Below, in pieces: positions 26,707 to 36,842 of a stretch of DNA of 64,000 nucleotides; the first letter of the stretch is position 1; every line of letters begins with the position of its first letter. Position numbers and translations under genes: made by a program. The notes under the pieces were generated by a model, which had not been told where the DNA came from, searched no databases, and saw nothing but the letters and a program-made list of their open reading frames with translations. The stretch lies in assembly GCA_029881255.1 (NCBI GenBank), contig JAOUMY010000001.1, positions 186,001 to 250,000 of the forward strand, given 5' to 3'. The stretch comes from Gammaproteobacteria bacterium. Lineage in GTDB: Bacteria; Pseudomonadota; Gammaproteobacteria; S012-40.

Positions 26707-27513
26707 TTGAACAAAGTACTGATTTCTCTGTTGCTCATGTCCGCTGTCAGCATGCCAGTCCATGCACAGAACACCAGATACACGTTCGGCATCGTTCCCC
26801 AGCAAACAGCAAGCAAACTACTCCAAAGCTGGACGCCTCTTCTGAGAAAAATGGAGGAAATTACAGGACTGGAATTCGAATTTCGGACCGAGTCCAGCAT
26901 CCCAGAGTTTGAGGAACAATTGCGCAATGGCGCCTATGATTTTGCCTATATGAATCCATATCACTATACGGTTTTTGCTAAACATCCGGGCTATAGCGCT
27001 TTTGCCAAAGCTAGTGACAAAAAAATTACCGGCCTCATCGTTGTACACAAAGACAGCAGCATAAAGACCGTACATGATCTCGAAGGAAAGACTATCGCCT
27101 TTCCTTCTCCTGCAGCGTTTGCAGCAACCATACTGAATCGCAGCAACCTGAAAAATAGCGGCATAAAATTTGATACGGCCTATGTCAACTCTCATGATTC
27201 AGTCTATGCCAGTGTTGCTCGAGGAATATATCCAGCCGGTGGAGCCGTACTGCGCACGTTAAACAACACCGCATCGTCCTACCGCGATCAACTAAGAGTC
27301 TTGTGGACAAGTAAGGGCTACACGCCGCACGCATTTGCAAGTCACCCGAGAATTTCCGCCAACGTCAGGAAATCAGTCATCACCGCGCTGTTGCAAATTA
27401 ACAAAAAACCGGACGAGCCCGTCTATAAAATCCTCGGCATCAAAAGCATCGAACAGGCCAGAGACAGTGACTGGAACGATGTACGAAAACTAAACATCAA
27501 CATTCTTGAGTAG
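26707..27513 (+). CDS. PhnD-like periplasmic substrate-binding protein
   Basis: This 268-residue protein starts at a TTG (26707), because the nearby ATG frames stop at once. The N-terminus is a signal peptide ending in VHA-Q (about residue 20). The body resembles phosphate/phosphonate-binding PhnD proteins (GIVPQQTA, GAYDFAYMNPYHYT, SDKKITGLIVVHKDS, LEGKTIAFPSPAAFAAT, VNSHDSVYASVARG). No ABC permease or ATPase gene is near. The next gene is a hybrid sensor kinase with which it almost overlaps, so it more likely acts as the ligand-sensing partner of the kinase than as a transporter component. Confidence 0.85.
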   Translation: MNKVLISLLLMSAVSMPVHAQNTRYTFGIVPQQTASKLLQSWTPLLRKMEEITGLEFEFRTESSIPEFEEQLRNGAYDFAYMNPYHYTVFAKHPGYSAFAKASDKKITGLIVVHKDSSIKTVHDLEGKTIAFPSPAAFAATILNRSNLKNSGIKFDTAYVNSHDSVYASVARGIYPAGGAVLRTLNNTASSYRDQLRVLWTSKGYTPHAFASHPRISANVRKSVITALLQINKKPDEPVYKILGIKSIEQARDSDWNDVRKLNINILE

Positions 27514-27520
27514 TCGGTAC

Positions 27521-30500
27521 ATGAATTTTCGCAGTAAAAACATATTGGGGATAGCGATCATACAGATAATTCTGCTGTTATTCATCGTTCCTTCACAAAT
27601 AAAAATTATAGAAAATTCTCATATCGAAGAACTGCTGGAAAACGCTGAGACTACAACACGGCTGTTCGCCACACTAGCGATTACACCCGCTATTTCAAAC
27701 GACATCGCAACGCTAGAACAGATCTCTCATCAACTAACCACTGAATCAGATGTCCGCAAGGTCAAAATCGTTAACGGAAACAATCAAGTACTCGCGAGCT
27801 CAGGCGACATCGAAAACATGCTACATCTTGAGAGCGAATTTGACTACTTGATCAAAGTTCCCATTGGAGATAAAAATCTAAACATTGGCCACATTGAAGC
27901 CTATTTTTCATCGGAACACTTACGTGCTATTGTAAGCGAATCACTTCAAAGAACATTAATCATAGGCATCACCTCGTTGTGCATAGCCATTCTTTTTGCA
28001 TACACGTTAGGTTCATATCTTTCCAAACGACTGAAACATCTCGAAGCGGGCGCAAAACTCATAGGTGAAGGACAACTAGGCTATCAAATAGATTCTACGG
28101 GACAGGATGAGATTGCGCGCACGATCGGCTCATTCAATCAAATGTCTCGCCGAATCAATGAACTTTATCGAGAACAAAAACGCATAAACAAAATATTTCT
28201 GGCACTCAATAACGCACAGAATCGTTATATAGCCGCCACTAGCAGCCGAGATGAAATTTTCAGCGAATTACTCAGCAGCATACTTGAGCTGACATCCAGC
28301 CAGTATGGATTTATTGGCGAAGTCCTCACAAAAAATGAAGCCCCCTATCTTCACACCTACTCGATAACCAATATCGCATGGGATGATGACAGCATTAAAT
28401 TTTATAACGAGCACAAAAGTGCTGGCTTTGAGTTCTTCAATCTAAATACACTTTTTGGAGCCACACTACACACCGGATTACCTGTTATTTCCAACAATCC
28501 CAAATCGGATAACCGGGCTGGCGGATTACCCAAAGGACACCCTCCTCTAGACAATTTTTTAGGTATGCCGCTCTATAGCAACAACAAGCTAATTGGCATG
28601 ATTGGTCTCGCTAATCGCGATCAAGGTTTTTCTCACGAGCTCATAGATGAGTTTCAGGCGCTATGGAATGTTTCCTCGTCGATGATTTTGGCTACGCAAA
28701 ATGAAGCTCAACGCGCGCGAATGGAAGAGGAATTGCGCGAAAGTGAAGAGCGTTTCGCACTAGTGGCCAAGGGCACTAACGACGGCATGTGGGATTGGGA
28801 TCTCAATACGGGGCATATATATTTCTCCAGTCGATGGAAAGAAATGCTCGGCTATACTGACGAAGAGCTCGCGAACCGCTTTGATGTTTGGCAGGAACAC
28901 ATCCACCCGGAGGACCTATCCGACACACTACAAACATGGACAGAGGCGATGGAAGGAAGGCGCGACGCCTTTAATTTTGAATATCGTGTTCAGTCCAAAC
29001 AAGGACAATACCTCTGGATACGATGTCGTGGAACAGTTTTTAAGAATACATTGGGCCGCGCGATTCGCATGGCCGGTTCACATACCGATGTTACTAAAGA
29101 AAAAGAGAACGAACTCGCACTTAAACAAAATGCAGATCGCACCAGGGCTATACTGGATAATGTAATGGACGTCATCATGATGCTGAATGAGGCAGGCGAC
29201 ATTGAGGAAAGCAATCCCGCAATAACAGGCACCTTCTTTTATGAACCCAATGAAGTGCTAGGAAGAAACATAAGCGAATTAGTGCTTCAGGATTCTAAAG
29301 ATGGCGATCTCAACATATCCCGTCTGCGAGAGATGAATACGGAATTGGTCGGAAGGAGAAGAGACGGACTCACCTTTCCGGTAGAGTTTCAACTTAATCA
29401 GATAAGTAATGACCATCAACAGATCAAATACATTTGCGTCATAAGAGACATCACAGAACGTAAAAAGACTGAACAGGCAATAAAGGACGCTCACGAGACC
29501 GCCTTGGACGCCGCAAAAACAAAATCTGAGTTCCTAGCCAATATGAGCCATGAAATCAGAACCCCTCTGCACGGCATACTGGGCATGATCCAGATGACAG
29601 AACACACGCCGCTTAATGCCAAACAACAGGGTTATCTGTCAACCGCACACCGATCCGCAACACATTTGCTAGGCATCATCAACGACATTCTTGATTTCTC
29701 GAAGATTGAAGCAGGAAAACTTGAACTCGAATTTATTCCGTTTAATTTGCGTGAACTACTTGAGGATATCACCAATCTTTACGCACGCCAGGCGCACGAA
29801 AAAGGCATTCTACTGGAACAGGTAATGCCCGCAGACTTACCCGATTTCTATAATGGAGATCCCGCGCGACTCAAACAGATTTTCACCAACCTGGTTAGCA
29901 ATGCAATCAAGTTTACAGACAAGGGGTCAGTTATTATAAAAGTCACTGCATTGTCCGAATCAGCTGAGGAGATGCATTTACGTATCGAGGTCATTGACAC
30001 AGGGATAGGCATATCAAAAGACGCTCAGGCGAAGATATTTGAGTCCTTCCAGCAAGCAGATAGCACTATGGCTCGGCAATATGGCGGAACCGGTCTCGGT
30101 CTGGCCATATGTAAACAACTGGCAAATCTTATGAATGGAGAGATCAGCATCCATAGTGAACCAGGCAAGGGATCACGATTTATTTTTAGTAATATTTTTC
30201 ATCTTGCGCAGAATACTCAACTCTATACCGTAAAGCCTTTAAGGGGAAAGCGTGCGACCCTGCTCGATATCGAGGACAGTTTAACCAGCTCAATTATTGT
30301 AGATTATCTGAGGCATTGGAACCTGGAAGTTGACGTCCAAAAAAATGTCAATCTTAGTGAACATCTCGGTAAACAAGATTTCATGTTTGTCTATTGGGAC
30401 CAAAAACAGCATTTTGGCCGCTCTGAAAATGAACTTCTAAGCAACAATAGTGACACCCAAGTCATCATCATCGTTGACAGCCTGAATGCTAACGACATTC

Positions 30501-31429
30501 CAAACAACACCAACAAATTCCAAGTTATCAACAAACCCATACGCCAGTCCGATGTATACAACGCACTCATTTCCAACATCAGCCAGGAGCTGATGATATA
30601 CGGAAAGAACCGTCGCCAGGACGGTGTAACTAAATTTTCAGGGCATGTACTACTTGTAGAAGACAATCCTGTTAACCAGGAAGTCAGTAGCGAGTTGATA
30701 CGTCAATTAGGGATGACTGTTGATATTGCGGCGAATGGTATTGAGGCGGTAGAGGCTGTAAAGAGAAGTCCATACGATTTGGTTTTGATGGATTGTCAGA
30801 TGCCAGAGATGGATGGTTACGAGGCCACCAACTATATTCGAATATTTGAGAATAGCCAGTCACGCACCAAGGTCAACATCATAGCACTAACGGCAAATGC
30901 CATGAAAGGTGACCGCGAAAAATGCATTGCCGTTGGAATGAATGATTATCTTTCCAAACCCTTCACTCTGGAACAACTGATCAGCACCTTACGCCGTTGG
31001 TTACCTGAACATCAAGAAAACCAACCAATTCCACAGACCAAAACATCTGAATCCGACACCGCCACAACTGAACGGGATGAAAAACCTATGAGCGAAATAA
31101 TCGACTACAACATAGTCAATGGACTTCGATCGATTTTAAAAGATCGCTTTGCTGAGATGTTGGAAAAATTCGAAACCAATGCCTTAAAACTGGTTGAGGA
31201 TATGAAAAATACATTGAGCAGTGGTGACAATGAGAGCCTACGGCGGGCAGCTCACACGTTGAAAGGCAGTAGCGGAACAGTTGGAGCACAAAAAGTCGCT
31301 GAAACTAGTCTGGTTCTGGAAAAAGCCGCAAAAGAAGGGCAACTAGATTCGGCAACGGAAATGATTGCTGAAATCGAAACTGCACTGGAACAATTTCGAG
31401 AACAGATCCCCGCACTAAAAGCGGCATAA
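27521..31429 (+). CDS. Hybrid sensor histidine kinase (HAMP-GAF-PAS-PAS-HK-REC-REC-HPt)
   Basis: This protein has 1302 residues counted from the ATG at 27521; an in-frame TTG at 27506 would overlap the upstream gene. In order it has a membrane helix (about 8-26), a periplasmic domain to about 142, a second helix (145-165), HAMP (to 220), GAF-like (240-390), two PAS domains (410-530, 540-650), HisKA with His 677 in MSHEIRTPLHG, ATPase (785-890), a degenerate receiver (905-1025) lacking the acidic pocket and phospho-Asp, an intact receiver with Asp 1091 in LMDCQMPEMDG, and an HPt domain with His 1245 in AAHTLKGSSG. It can therefore run a full internal phosphorelay. The PhnD-like protein encoded just before is the probable periplasmic input. 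Confidence 0.92.
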   Translation: MNFRSKNILGIAIIQIILLLFIVPSQIKIIENSHIEELLENAETTTRLFATLAITPAISNDIATLEQISHQLTTESDVRKVKIVNGNNQVLASSGDIENMLHLESEFDYLIKVPIGDKNLNIGHIEAYFSSEHLRAIVSESLQRTLIIGITSLCIAILFAYTLGSYLSKRLKHLEAGAKLIGEGQLGYQIDSTGQDEIARTIGSFNQMSRRINELYREQKRINKIFLALNNAQNRYIAATSSRDEIFSELLSSILELTSSQYGFIGEVLTKNEAPYLHTYSITNIAWDDDSIKFYNEHKSAGFEFFNLNTLFGATLHTGLPVISNNPKSDNRAGGLPKGHPPLDNFLGMPLYSNNKLIGMIGLANRDQGFSHELIDEFQALWNVSSSMILATQNEAQRARMEEELRESEERFALVAKGTNDGMWDWDLNTGHIYFSSRWKEMLGYTDEELANRFDVWQEHIHPEDLSDTLQTWTEAMEGRRDAFNFEYRVQSKQGQYLWIRCRGTVFKNTLGRAIRMAGSHTDVTKEKENELALKQNADRTRAILDNVMDVIMMLNEAGDIEESNPAITGTFFYEPNEVLGRNISELVLQDSKDGDLNISRLREMNTELVGRRRDGLTFPVEFQLNQISNDHQQIKYICVIRDITERKKTEQAIKDAHETALDAAKTKSEFLANMSHEIRTPLHGILGMIQMTEHTPLNAKQQGYLSTAHRSATHLLGIINDILDFSKIEAGKLELEFIPFNLRELLEDITNLYARQAHEKGILLEQVMPADLPDFYNGDPARLKQIFTNLVSNAIKFTDKGSVIIKVTALSESAEEMHLRIEVIDTGIGISKDAQAKIFESFQQADSTMARQYGGTGLGLAICKQLANLMNGEISIHSEPGKGSRFIFSNIFHLAQNTQLYTVKPLRGKRATLLDIEDSLTSSIIVDYLRHWNLEVDVQKNVNLSEHLGKQDFMFVYWDQKQHFGRSENELLSNNSDTQVIIIVDSLNANDIPNNTNKFQVINKPIRQSDVYNALISNISQELMIYGKNRRQDGVTKFSGHVLLVEDNPVNQEVSSELIRQLGMTVDIAANGIEAVEAVKRSPYDLVLMDCQMPEMDGYEATNYIRIFENSQSRTKVNIIALTANAMKGDREKCIAVGMNDYLSKPFTLEQLISTLRRWLPEHQENQPIPQTKTSESDTATTERDEKPMSEIIDYNIVNGLRSILKDRFAEMLEKFETNALKLVEDMKNTLSSGDNESLRRAAHTLKGSSGTVGAQKVAETSLVLEKAAKEGQLDSATEMIAEIETALEQFREQIPALKAA

Positions 31430-31450
31430 ATAGATGGGCAAGCTGCTGAG

Positions 31451-32497
31451 CTAGTAGGTGCGTGAAACCGAAAACTCTGCCAAAGCTACCAAGGCGTCTT
31501 TGAACTCGCCTTCTGGCAACACGTCCAGATAACCTATCGCCATACGCGCTTCTTTGCGAGCAACGTCTAAAGTATACTCCGTTGCCCCAGTAGACTGTAC
31601 CGCTGCAATAACTTCATTTATGCGCTCACGCCCACCATTTTCTATAGCTTCCCGTACGATATCTATTTGTGCAGGTGAACCATTACGCATGACGTGAATG
31701 AGTGGCAAGGTGGGCTTACCTTCGGCGAGATCATCGCCAATATTCTTGCCGATCTCTTCACTTGATGTACTGTAATCGAGCACATCATCGACAAGCTGAA
31801 ACGCCGTTCCCAAGTGCATGCCGTAACGCGCCATAGCACTGCAATCGACATCCGGACGCCCGCTGAGTACAGCACCAAGCTCTGCTGCAGCTTCAAATAA
31901 TTTGGCGGTCTTGTAGCGAATGACTTCCAGGTAACGTTCTTCAGTGGTATCCGGCTCGTGGCAGTTCATTAACTGCATCACTTCGCCTTCGGCAATCACG
32001 TTGGTCGCGTTTGACAGAATTTCCATCACCCGCATGCTGCCAACTTCTACCATCATCTGAAACGCACGAGAATAAAGAAAATCCCCCACCAGCACACTGG
32101 CTTCGTTACCCCAGATCGCATTGGCAGTGTCTTTACCGCGACGCATCTCAGAAGCATCGACTACATCGTCGTGTAGTAGCGTTGCGGTATGGATGAATTC
32201 CACCACTGCCGCTAGCGGGACGTGGTGATAACCCTTGTAGCCAAATGCCCTGGCGACCAGGAGCAATAACACCGGGCGAAGACGCTTACCCCCACTATTA
32301 ACAATGTAATGACCCAGCTGATTGACCAATACCACATCGGACTGTAGCCGTTGTCGGATCACACCATCTACCGCGTCCCTATCATCCGCAATCAGGGCAT
32401 ACACTTCCTCTATAGTCTTGGAGCGCCTCGCCACATCTGGCGTGAAGTCTTCCTCATATATAGAATGGTTGTCGAAATTTACGGGATCAAGATGCAT
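31451..32497 (-). CDS. ispB: Octaprenyl diphosphate synthase (trans-polyprenyl synthase)
   Basis: This enzyme makes the long isoprenoid side chain of ubiquinone and menaquinone. Both aspartate-rich motifs are present (LLHDDVVD, about residue 105, and LVDDVLDY, about 235), as are GGKRLRPV and GEVMQLMN. I start at the ATG at 32497 (348 residues). The upstream Met at 32527 sits on top of a likely -10 element and neither start has a strong ribosome-binding site, so the start is uncertain. Even so, the N-terminus is about 20 residues longer than E. coli IspB. The gene is divergent from rplU-rpmA, the usual arrangement. Confidence 0.93.
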   Translation of the reverse strand: MHLDPVNFDNHSIYEEDFTPDVARRSKTIEEVYALIADDRDAVDGVIRQRLQSDVVLVNQLGHYIVNSGGKRLRPVLLLLVARAFGYKGYHHVPLAAVVEFIHTATLLHDDVVDASEMRRGKDTANAIWGNEASVLVGDFLYSRAFQMMVEVGSMRVMEILSNATNVIAEGEVMQLMNCHEPDTTEERYLEVIRYKTAKLFEAAAELGAVLSGRPDVDCSAMARYGMHLGTAFQLVDDVLDYSTSSEEIGKNIGDDLAEGKPTLPLIHVMRNGSPAQIDIVREAIENGGRERINEVIAAVQSTGATEYTLDVARKEARMAIGYLDVLPEGEFKDALVALAEFSVSRTY

Positions 32498-32582
32498 ATC
32501 CGCGGGCTCATAGAGATAAACGCCCATGAGTATATAAAATAAGCAGCGCCCAAACAAAGCGTTATTTTATCCCGCCGCGGAT

Positions 32583-32612
32583 TTGACAGCCCCCCCTTGT
32601 GGGAGTTAGAAT
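32583..32612 (+). promoter_or_regulatory. Sigma-70 promoter of rplU-rpmA
   Basis: TTGACA (32583-32588) and TAGAAT (32607-32612) are separated by 18 bases, placing transcription start about 40 bases before the rplU ATG. The hexamers are near consensus, as expected for a ribosomal protein operon. Confidence 0.7.
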
Positions 32613-32657
32613 TCGGCCCCTTTCCATGACCAGATACTGAATTTGGAGAACGAATCA

Positions 32658-32969
32658 ATGTATGCGGTAATTCAGACCGGCGGCAAACAGTACCGCGTAA
32701 CAGAAGGCCAGACCCTGAAGGTCGAAAAACTCGACGTAGAGCAGGGCGCCAGCATCGAGCTGGACAAGGTCTTGATGGTAGCCAACGGTGACGACATAAA
32801 GATTGGTGCCCCCTTTGTAAGCGGTGGCAAGGTCACAGCGACAATCGAAGCTCACGGACGCGGCGACAAGATAAAAATTGTCAAATTCCGTCGTCGTAAG
32901 CATCATCGCAAGCAAATGGGACATCGCCAGCACTATACGGCGATCAAGATCACAGGCATTAGCGCCTAA
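32658..32969 (+). CDS. rplU: 50S ribosomal protein L21
   Basis: This is a 103-residue ribosomal protein, the same length as E. coli L21. The start is the ATG at 32658 ([14 protein letters not shown]), with GGAG about 9 bases upstream; a slightly longer frame beginning MENES is not the real start. The C-terminal [19 protein letters not shown] motif is diagnostic. It is followed by rpmA after 17 bases. Confidence 0.98.
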   Translation: MYAVIQTGGKQYRVTEGQTLKVEKLDVEQGASIELDKVLMVANGDDIKIGAPFVSGGKVTATIEAHGRGDKIKIVKFRRRKHHRKQMGHRQHYTAIKITGISA

Positions 32970-32986
32970 ATAAAGGGAGCAGATTC

Positions 32987-33244
32987 ATGGCTCATAAAAA
33001 AGCAGGCGGTAGTACCCGCAACGGTCGCGACTCAGAATCGAAACGCCTTGGCGTCAAGCGTTTTGGTGGCCAGGAAGTCCTGGCAGGTAATATCCTGGTT
33101 CGTCAGCGCGGCACATCATTTCACCCCGGCACCAACGTAGGTCGTGGCAAAGATGACACCTTGTTCGCCAAAGCCGACGGCACTGTGCTTTTCGAGATCA
33201 AAGGTCCGAAAAAGCGTCGTTACGTCAGCATAGTAGCGGCCTGA
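32987..33244 (+). CDS. rpmA: 50S ribosomal protein L27
   Basis: This is an 85-residue ribosomal protein whose N-terminal tail reaches the peptidyl-transferase centre. The sequence [21 protein letters not shown] is typical. There is no N-terminal extension of the kind cleaved in Firmicutes. It is in an operon with rplU and is followed by a strong terminator. Confidence 0.98.
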   Translation: MAHKKAGGSTRNGRDSESKRLGVKRFGGQEVLAGNILVRQRGTSFHPGTNVGRGKDDTLFAKADGTVLFEIKGPKKRRYVSIVAA

Positions 33245-33268
33245 AGTACAAACGATCAGATGTAAATG

Positions 33269-33295
33269 AAAAGGCCCCGTTTTGGGGCCTTTTTT
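33269..33295 (+). terminator. Rho-independent terminator after rpmA
   Basis: A stem of up to 10 bp (33269-33278 with 33284-33293) is followed by a T-run, between the rpmA stop and the obgE start. Confidence 0.88.
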
Positions 33296-33307
33296 GATTA
33301 TGGGTAA

Positions 33308-34345
<1,038 letters not shown>

Positions 34346-34347
34346 TA

Positions 34348-35460
34348 ATGGCGGACAAGCAGCGTTGGGTTATCAAGGCAGGAAGCTCGCTTTTAACCGA
34401 TCACGGTCGCTGCCTGGACCAACAATATATTGGCAAACTGGTTGACCAAGTTGCCCAACTACGTAGTCGCGGTATCGAATGCGTAATTGTCTCATCCGGT
34501 GCAGTCGCAGCCGGGCTTTCCCGCCTGGGTCGCACCGAACGTCCCGACACACTACACGAGTTACAGGCAGCGGCTGCGATCGGGCAAATGGGTCTGATAC
34601 AGACCTATGAGTCTAAATTCCAGGTGCACAATATCCATACCGCACAAATCCTGTTAACCCACGATGATTTATCTAATCGCCGTCGATACCTAAATGCACG
34701 TAGCACACTGGTTACGTTGTTATCACTAGGCGTAGTCCCGATCATCAATGAAAACGACACGGTTGTGACCGATGAAATCAAGTTCGGTGACAATGACACG
34801 CTCGCTGCACTCGTAGCAAATCTGGTGGAGGCGCAAACCCTGGTCTTACTCACCGATCAAGACTCCATGTATGAGGCCGATCCCAATCAAAATCCACACG
34901 CCAAGCGCATAGTACGCGCCCAGGCCAGTGACGTACGCTTGTTGGAAATGGCCAGCGGTGGCGGTATTGGAAAATTAGGTAGAGGCGGTATGCGCACCAA
35001 GGTGCTGGCGGCTACACGCGCGGCGCGTTCGGGTACAAATACGGTAATAGTCGGCGGTAAACTGGACAATATTTTGTGCCGCCTGGCAGATGGGGACGAC
35101 AGTGTTGGCACCTGGATCGAACCCGACCAGGAACCGGTCGCGGCGCGCAAACAGTGGTTGGCCGGACATCTTCAGGTCAAAGGCAAACTCGTTCTCGATG
35201 ATGGGGCCGTAAAGGTATTACGCAACGGCGGCAGTAGCTTGCTGCCCGTTGGCGTCAAACAATCCTCGGGCAGTTTTCAGCGAGGCGAGGTAGTCGAATG
35301 CACGGATTTAAACGGAAGCCGCATCGCCTGTGGACTGATTAATTACAGTAGCGACGAAACCGGCAAAATCATTGGGCATGCCAGTAAAGAGATCGAAGGC
35401 TTGTTAGGGTATGTAGATGAGCCGGAGTTGATACATCGAGACAATTTGGTGCTGCTGTAA
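34348..35460 (+). CDS. proB: Glutamate 5-kinase
   Basis: This enzyme catalyses the first step of proline synthesis, phosphorylating glutamate. I start at the ATG at 34348, preceded by GGAAGGAG, giving 370 residues. The longer frame overlaps obgE. The amino-acid-kinase domain shows [24 protein letters not shown] and [15 protein letters not shown]-terminal PUA domain (about 275-365) is present, as in E. coli ProB. No proA is adjacent. Confidence 0.97.
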   Translation: MADKQRWVIKAGSSLLTDHGRCLDQQYIGKLVDQVAQLRSRGIECVIVSSGAVAAGLSRLGRTERPDTLHELQAAAAIGQMGLIQTYESKFQVHNIHTAQILLTHDDLSNRRRYLNARSTLVTLLSLGVVPIINENDTVVTDEIKFGDNDTLAALVANLVEAQTLVLLTDQDSMYEADPNQNPHAKRIVRAQASDVRLLEMASGGGIGKLGRGGMRTKVLAATRAARSGTNTVIVGGKLDNILCRLADGDDSVGTWIEPDQEPVAARKQWLAGHLQVKGKLVLDDGAVKVLRNGGSSLLPVGVKQSSGSFQRGEVVECTDLNGSRIACGLINYSSDETGKIIGHASKEIEGLLGYVDEPELIHRDNLVLL

Positions 35461-35465
35461 ACGAC

Positions 35466-35487
35466 AAAGCCGGTAACAACCGGCTTT
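35466..35487 (+). terminator. Hairpin after proB
   Basis: An 8-bp stem (35466-35473 with 35480-35487) with a 6-base loop lies just after the proB stop. The following sequence is only weakly T-rich, so it is a probable but not ideal terminator. Confidence 0.5.
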
Positions 35488-35513
35488 GAAGTCTGATTTT
35501 CTATGCGTCACGG

Positions 35514-35975
35514 CTAAAAACGATAGTGAACACCGCCATTAATCCTCACAAGCGAAGGTGTGTAGAAGTCAGCCGTAGCAAATCCTGCTCCCACCTCGAA
35601 ACTCCACCATAGTGGAAATATATCATCAATCCAGTTTTCCCAGTTTGTCTCTATGCCTACCGAGCCATTGAAATCAATACCGGTTCCAGTGCCAAATCGC
35701 CACATTTGGACACCTACTCCAGCAGCGCCATATAGATTGTATTTTTTTTCTTCCTTAAACTTGAATAACCCGCGAACAGCGATATCGGTAGACCACCAAC
35801 CACTGCCGAGAACCGCTTGCAGACTGGTTTTGTCATTCAGGAAAAGCTTTCCACTAATACCATTGGAAATATACATAGACTGCAAACCAAGTGCATATTT
35901 ATCTTCTGCTTGCGCCGCTCCTGCGCTCACAAACAAAGAAATTATCATTAGCAAAGACGCTTTTATCGTTTTCAT
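35514..35975 (-). CDS. Small outer-membrane beta-barrel-like protein
   Basis: This 153-residue protein has a signal peptide (cleavage near AQA-ED, residue 23). The mature part has alternating hydrophobic segments, several Gly and aromatic residues (YNLYGAAGVGVQMWRFG, WWSFEVGAGFA) and a C-terminal Phe (HYRF), the signature of an outer-membrane barrel of about eight strands. No catalytic residues are recognisable. It sits alone between proB and rpsT. I do not recognise the family. Confidence 0.7.
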   Translation of the reverse strand: MKTIKASLLMIISLFVSAGAAQAEDKYALGLQSMYISNGISGKLFLNDKTSLQAVLGSGWWSTDIAVRGLFKFKEEKKYNLYGAAGVGVQMWRFGTGTGIDFNGSVGIETNWENWIDDIFPLWWSFEVGAGFATADFYTPSLVRINGGVHYRF

Positions 35976-36105
35976 TTCTCTCCTACTCCCTCCATTCCTG
36001 ATTATTAAAACCTCAATACCGTTTTGAGCCTACAACATTATGACCGATTTGATACATGTGAAGAAAACAAAATTTCACATGCTCAGCTCAGTACAGAAGG
36101 CAAAA

Positions 36106-36130
36106 AAAAACCGTCTGAAAGACGGTTTTT
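36106..36130 (-). terminator. Bidirectional terminator after rpsT
   Basis: A 10-bp stem including A and T runs on both sides (36106-36115 with 36121-36130, 5-base loop) lies 28 bases after the rpsT stop. It would work in both directions. Confidence 0.85.
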
Positions 36131-36157
36131 TCTGATCTAATGTCCAGACCTGACGGT

Positions 36158-36418
36158 TTACAGGGCCTTGATGGCTGAGTTCAGGCGAGACTTGTACCGC
36201 GCAACTGCATTCTTGTGCGCAATACCTTTGTTGACCATGCTATCCATTACTGGAGTTGCTGTCTTGAATTCTTCCTGAGCCTTGGCCTTGTCACCGGTTG
36301 CGATAGCAGCGCGGACACGCTTTACGTAGGTACGCATTTTTGAACGCAGGGTTGCGTTATGCGCGCGACGCTTGTCATTCTGCTTTGCGCGTTTTCTGGC
36401 TTGTGCTGTATTTGCCAA
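36158..36418 (-). CDS. rpsT: 30S ribosomal protein S20 (TTG start)
   Basis: This is an 86-residue ribosomal protein. The family N-terminus ANTAQARKRAKQ follows a TTG at 36418, with GAGGAG about 7 bases upstream. The in-frame ATG farther upstream at 36433 overlaps that ribosome-binding site and is not the start. E. coli rpsT also begins with UUG, which contributes to autoregulation of S20 synthesis, so the weak start is probably conserved for the same reason. Confidence 0.95.
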   Translation of the reverse strand: MANTAQARKRAKQNDKRRAHNATLRSKMRTYVKRVRAAIATGDKAKAQEEFKTATPVMDSMVNKGIAHKNAVARYKSRLNSAIKAL

Positions 36419-36670
36419 AATTGAGCTCCTCAATAAGACGATCGGTGAAAGAACGCGCGATTATGAGGATTTCGCCCCCAACTGTCAAGCGGCCCTGCCC
36501 GGGTCTTGCATTGTCCTCGGCGGTGTTCTGGTTTGGTGTTAATATTCAGCGGCTTGGAATTCTGCTGATAACTCGTGGGGTCTGTGCGCCTATATATGGC
36601 ATGTGCTTAATCCGATATCTGGGTCTTTGTTGTTTTTTCCGGCGCTGTTGATGTCCTGATTATTGTGCTG
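36419..36670. other. Intergenic region upstream of rpsT
   Basis: This stretch of about 250 bases holds the rpsT promoter and leader and otherwise no gene I can support. An overlapping open frame on the plus strand has no ribosome-binding site or known product. It is followed by the hairpin repeat element. Confidence 0.4.
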
Positions 36671-36780
36671 GGAGCGTCAGGGGGATGGGGTGACAAAACT
36701 CGCTGTGAATACGTCCCTGTACGCTCGACGGCGCCGTCCATGGCGCCGACGGTTTTGTCACCCCATCCCCCTGACACTCC
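36671..36780. repeat. 110-bp hairpin element with 29-bp terminal inverted repeats
   Basis: Positions 36671-36699 are the inverse complement of 36752-36780 with one mismatch. The 52-base centre contains a second palindrome around GGCGCC-GTCCAT-GGCGCC (about 36730-36747). The element is GC-rich compared with its AT-rich surroundings. It has no coding capacity. The architecture fits a MITE, REP/BIME-like or other palindromic intergenic repeat. Only one copy is present in the window. Confidence 0.8.
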
Positions 36781-36842
36781 TCGATACCCGGGCAGTGTAA
36801 TTACTCTTTAAATCAAATGGTTAGATAAAAAAGGAACGCATT

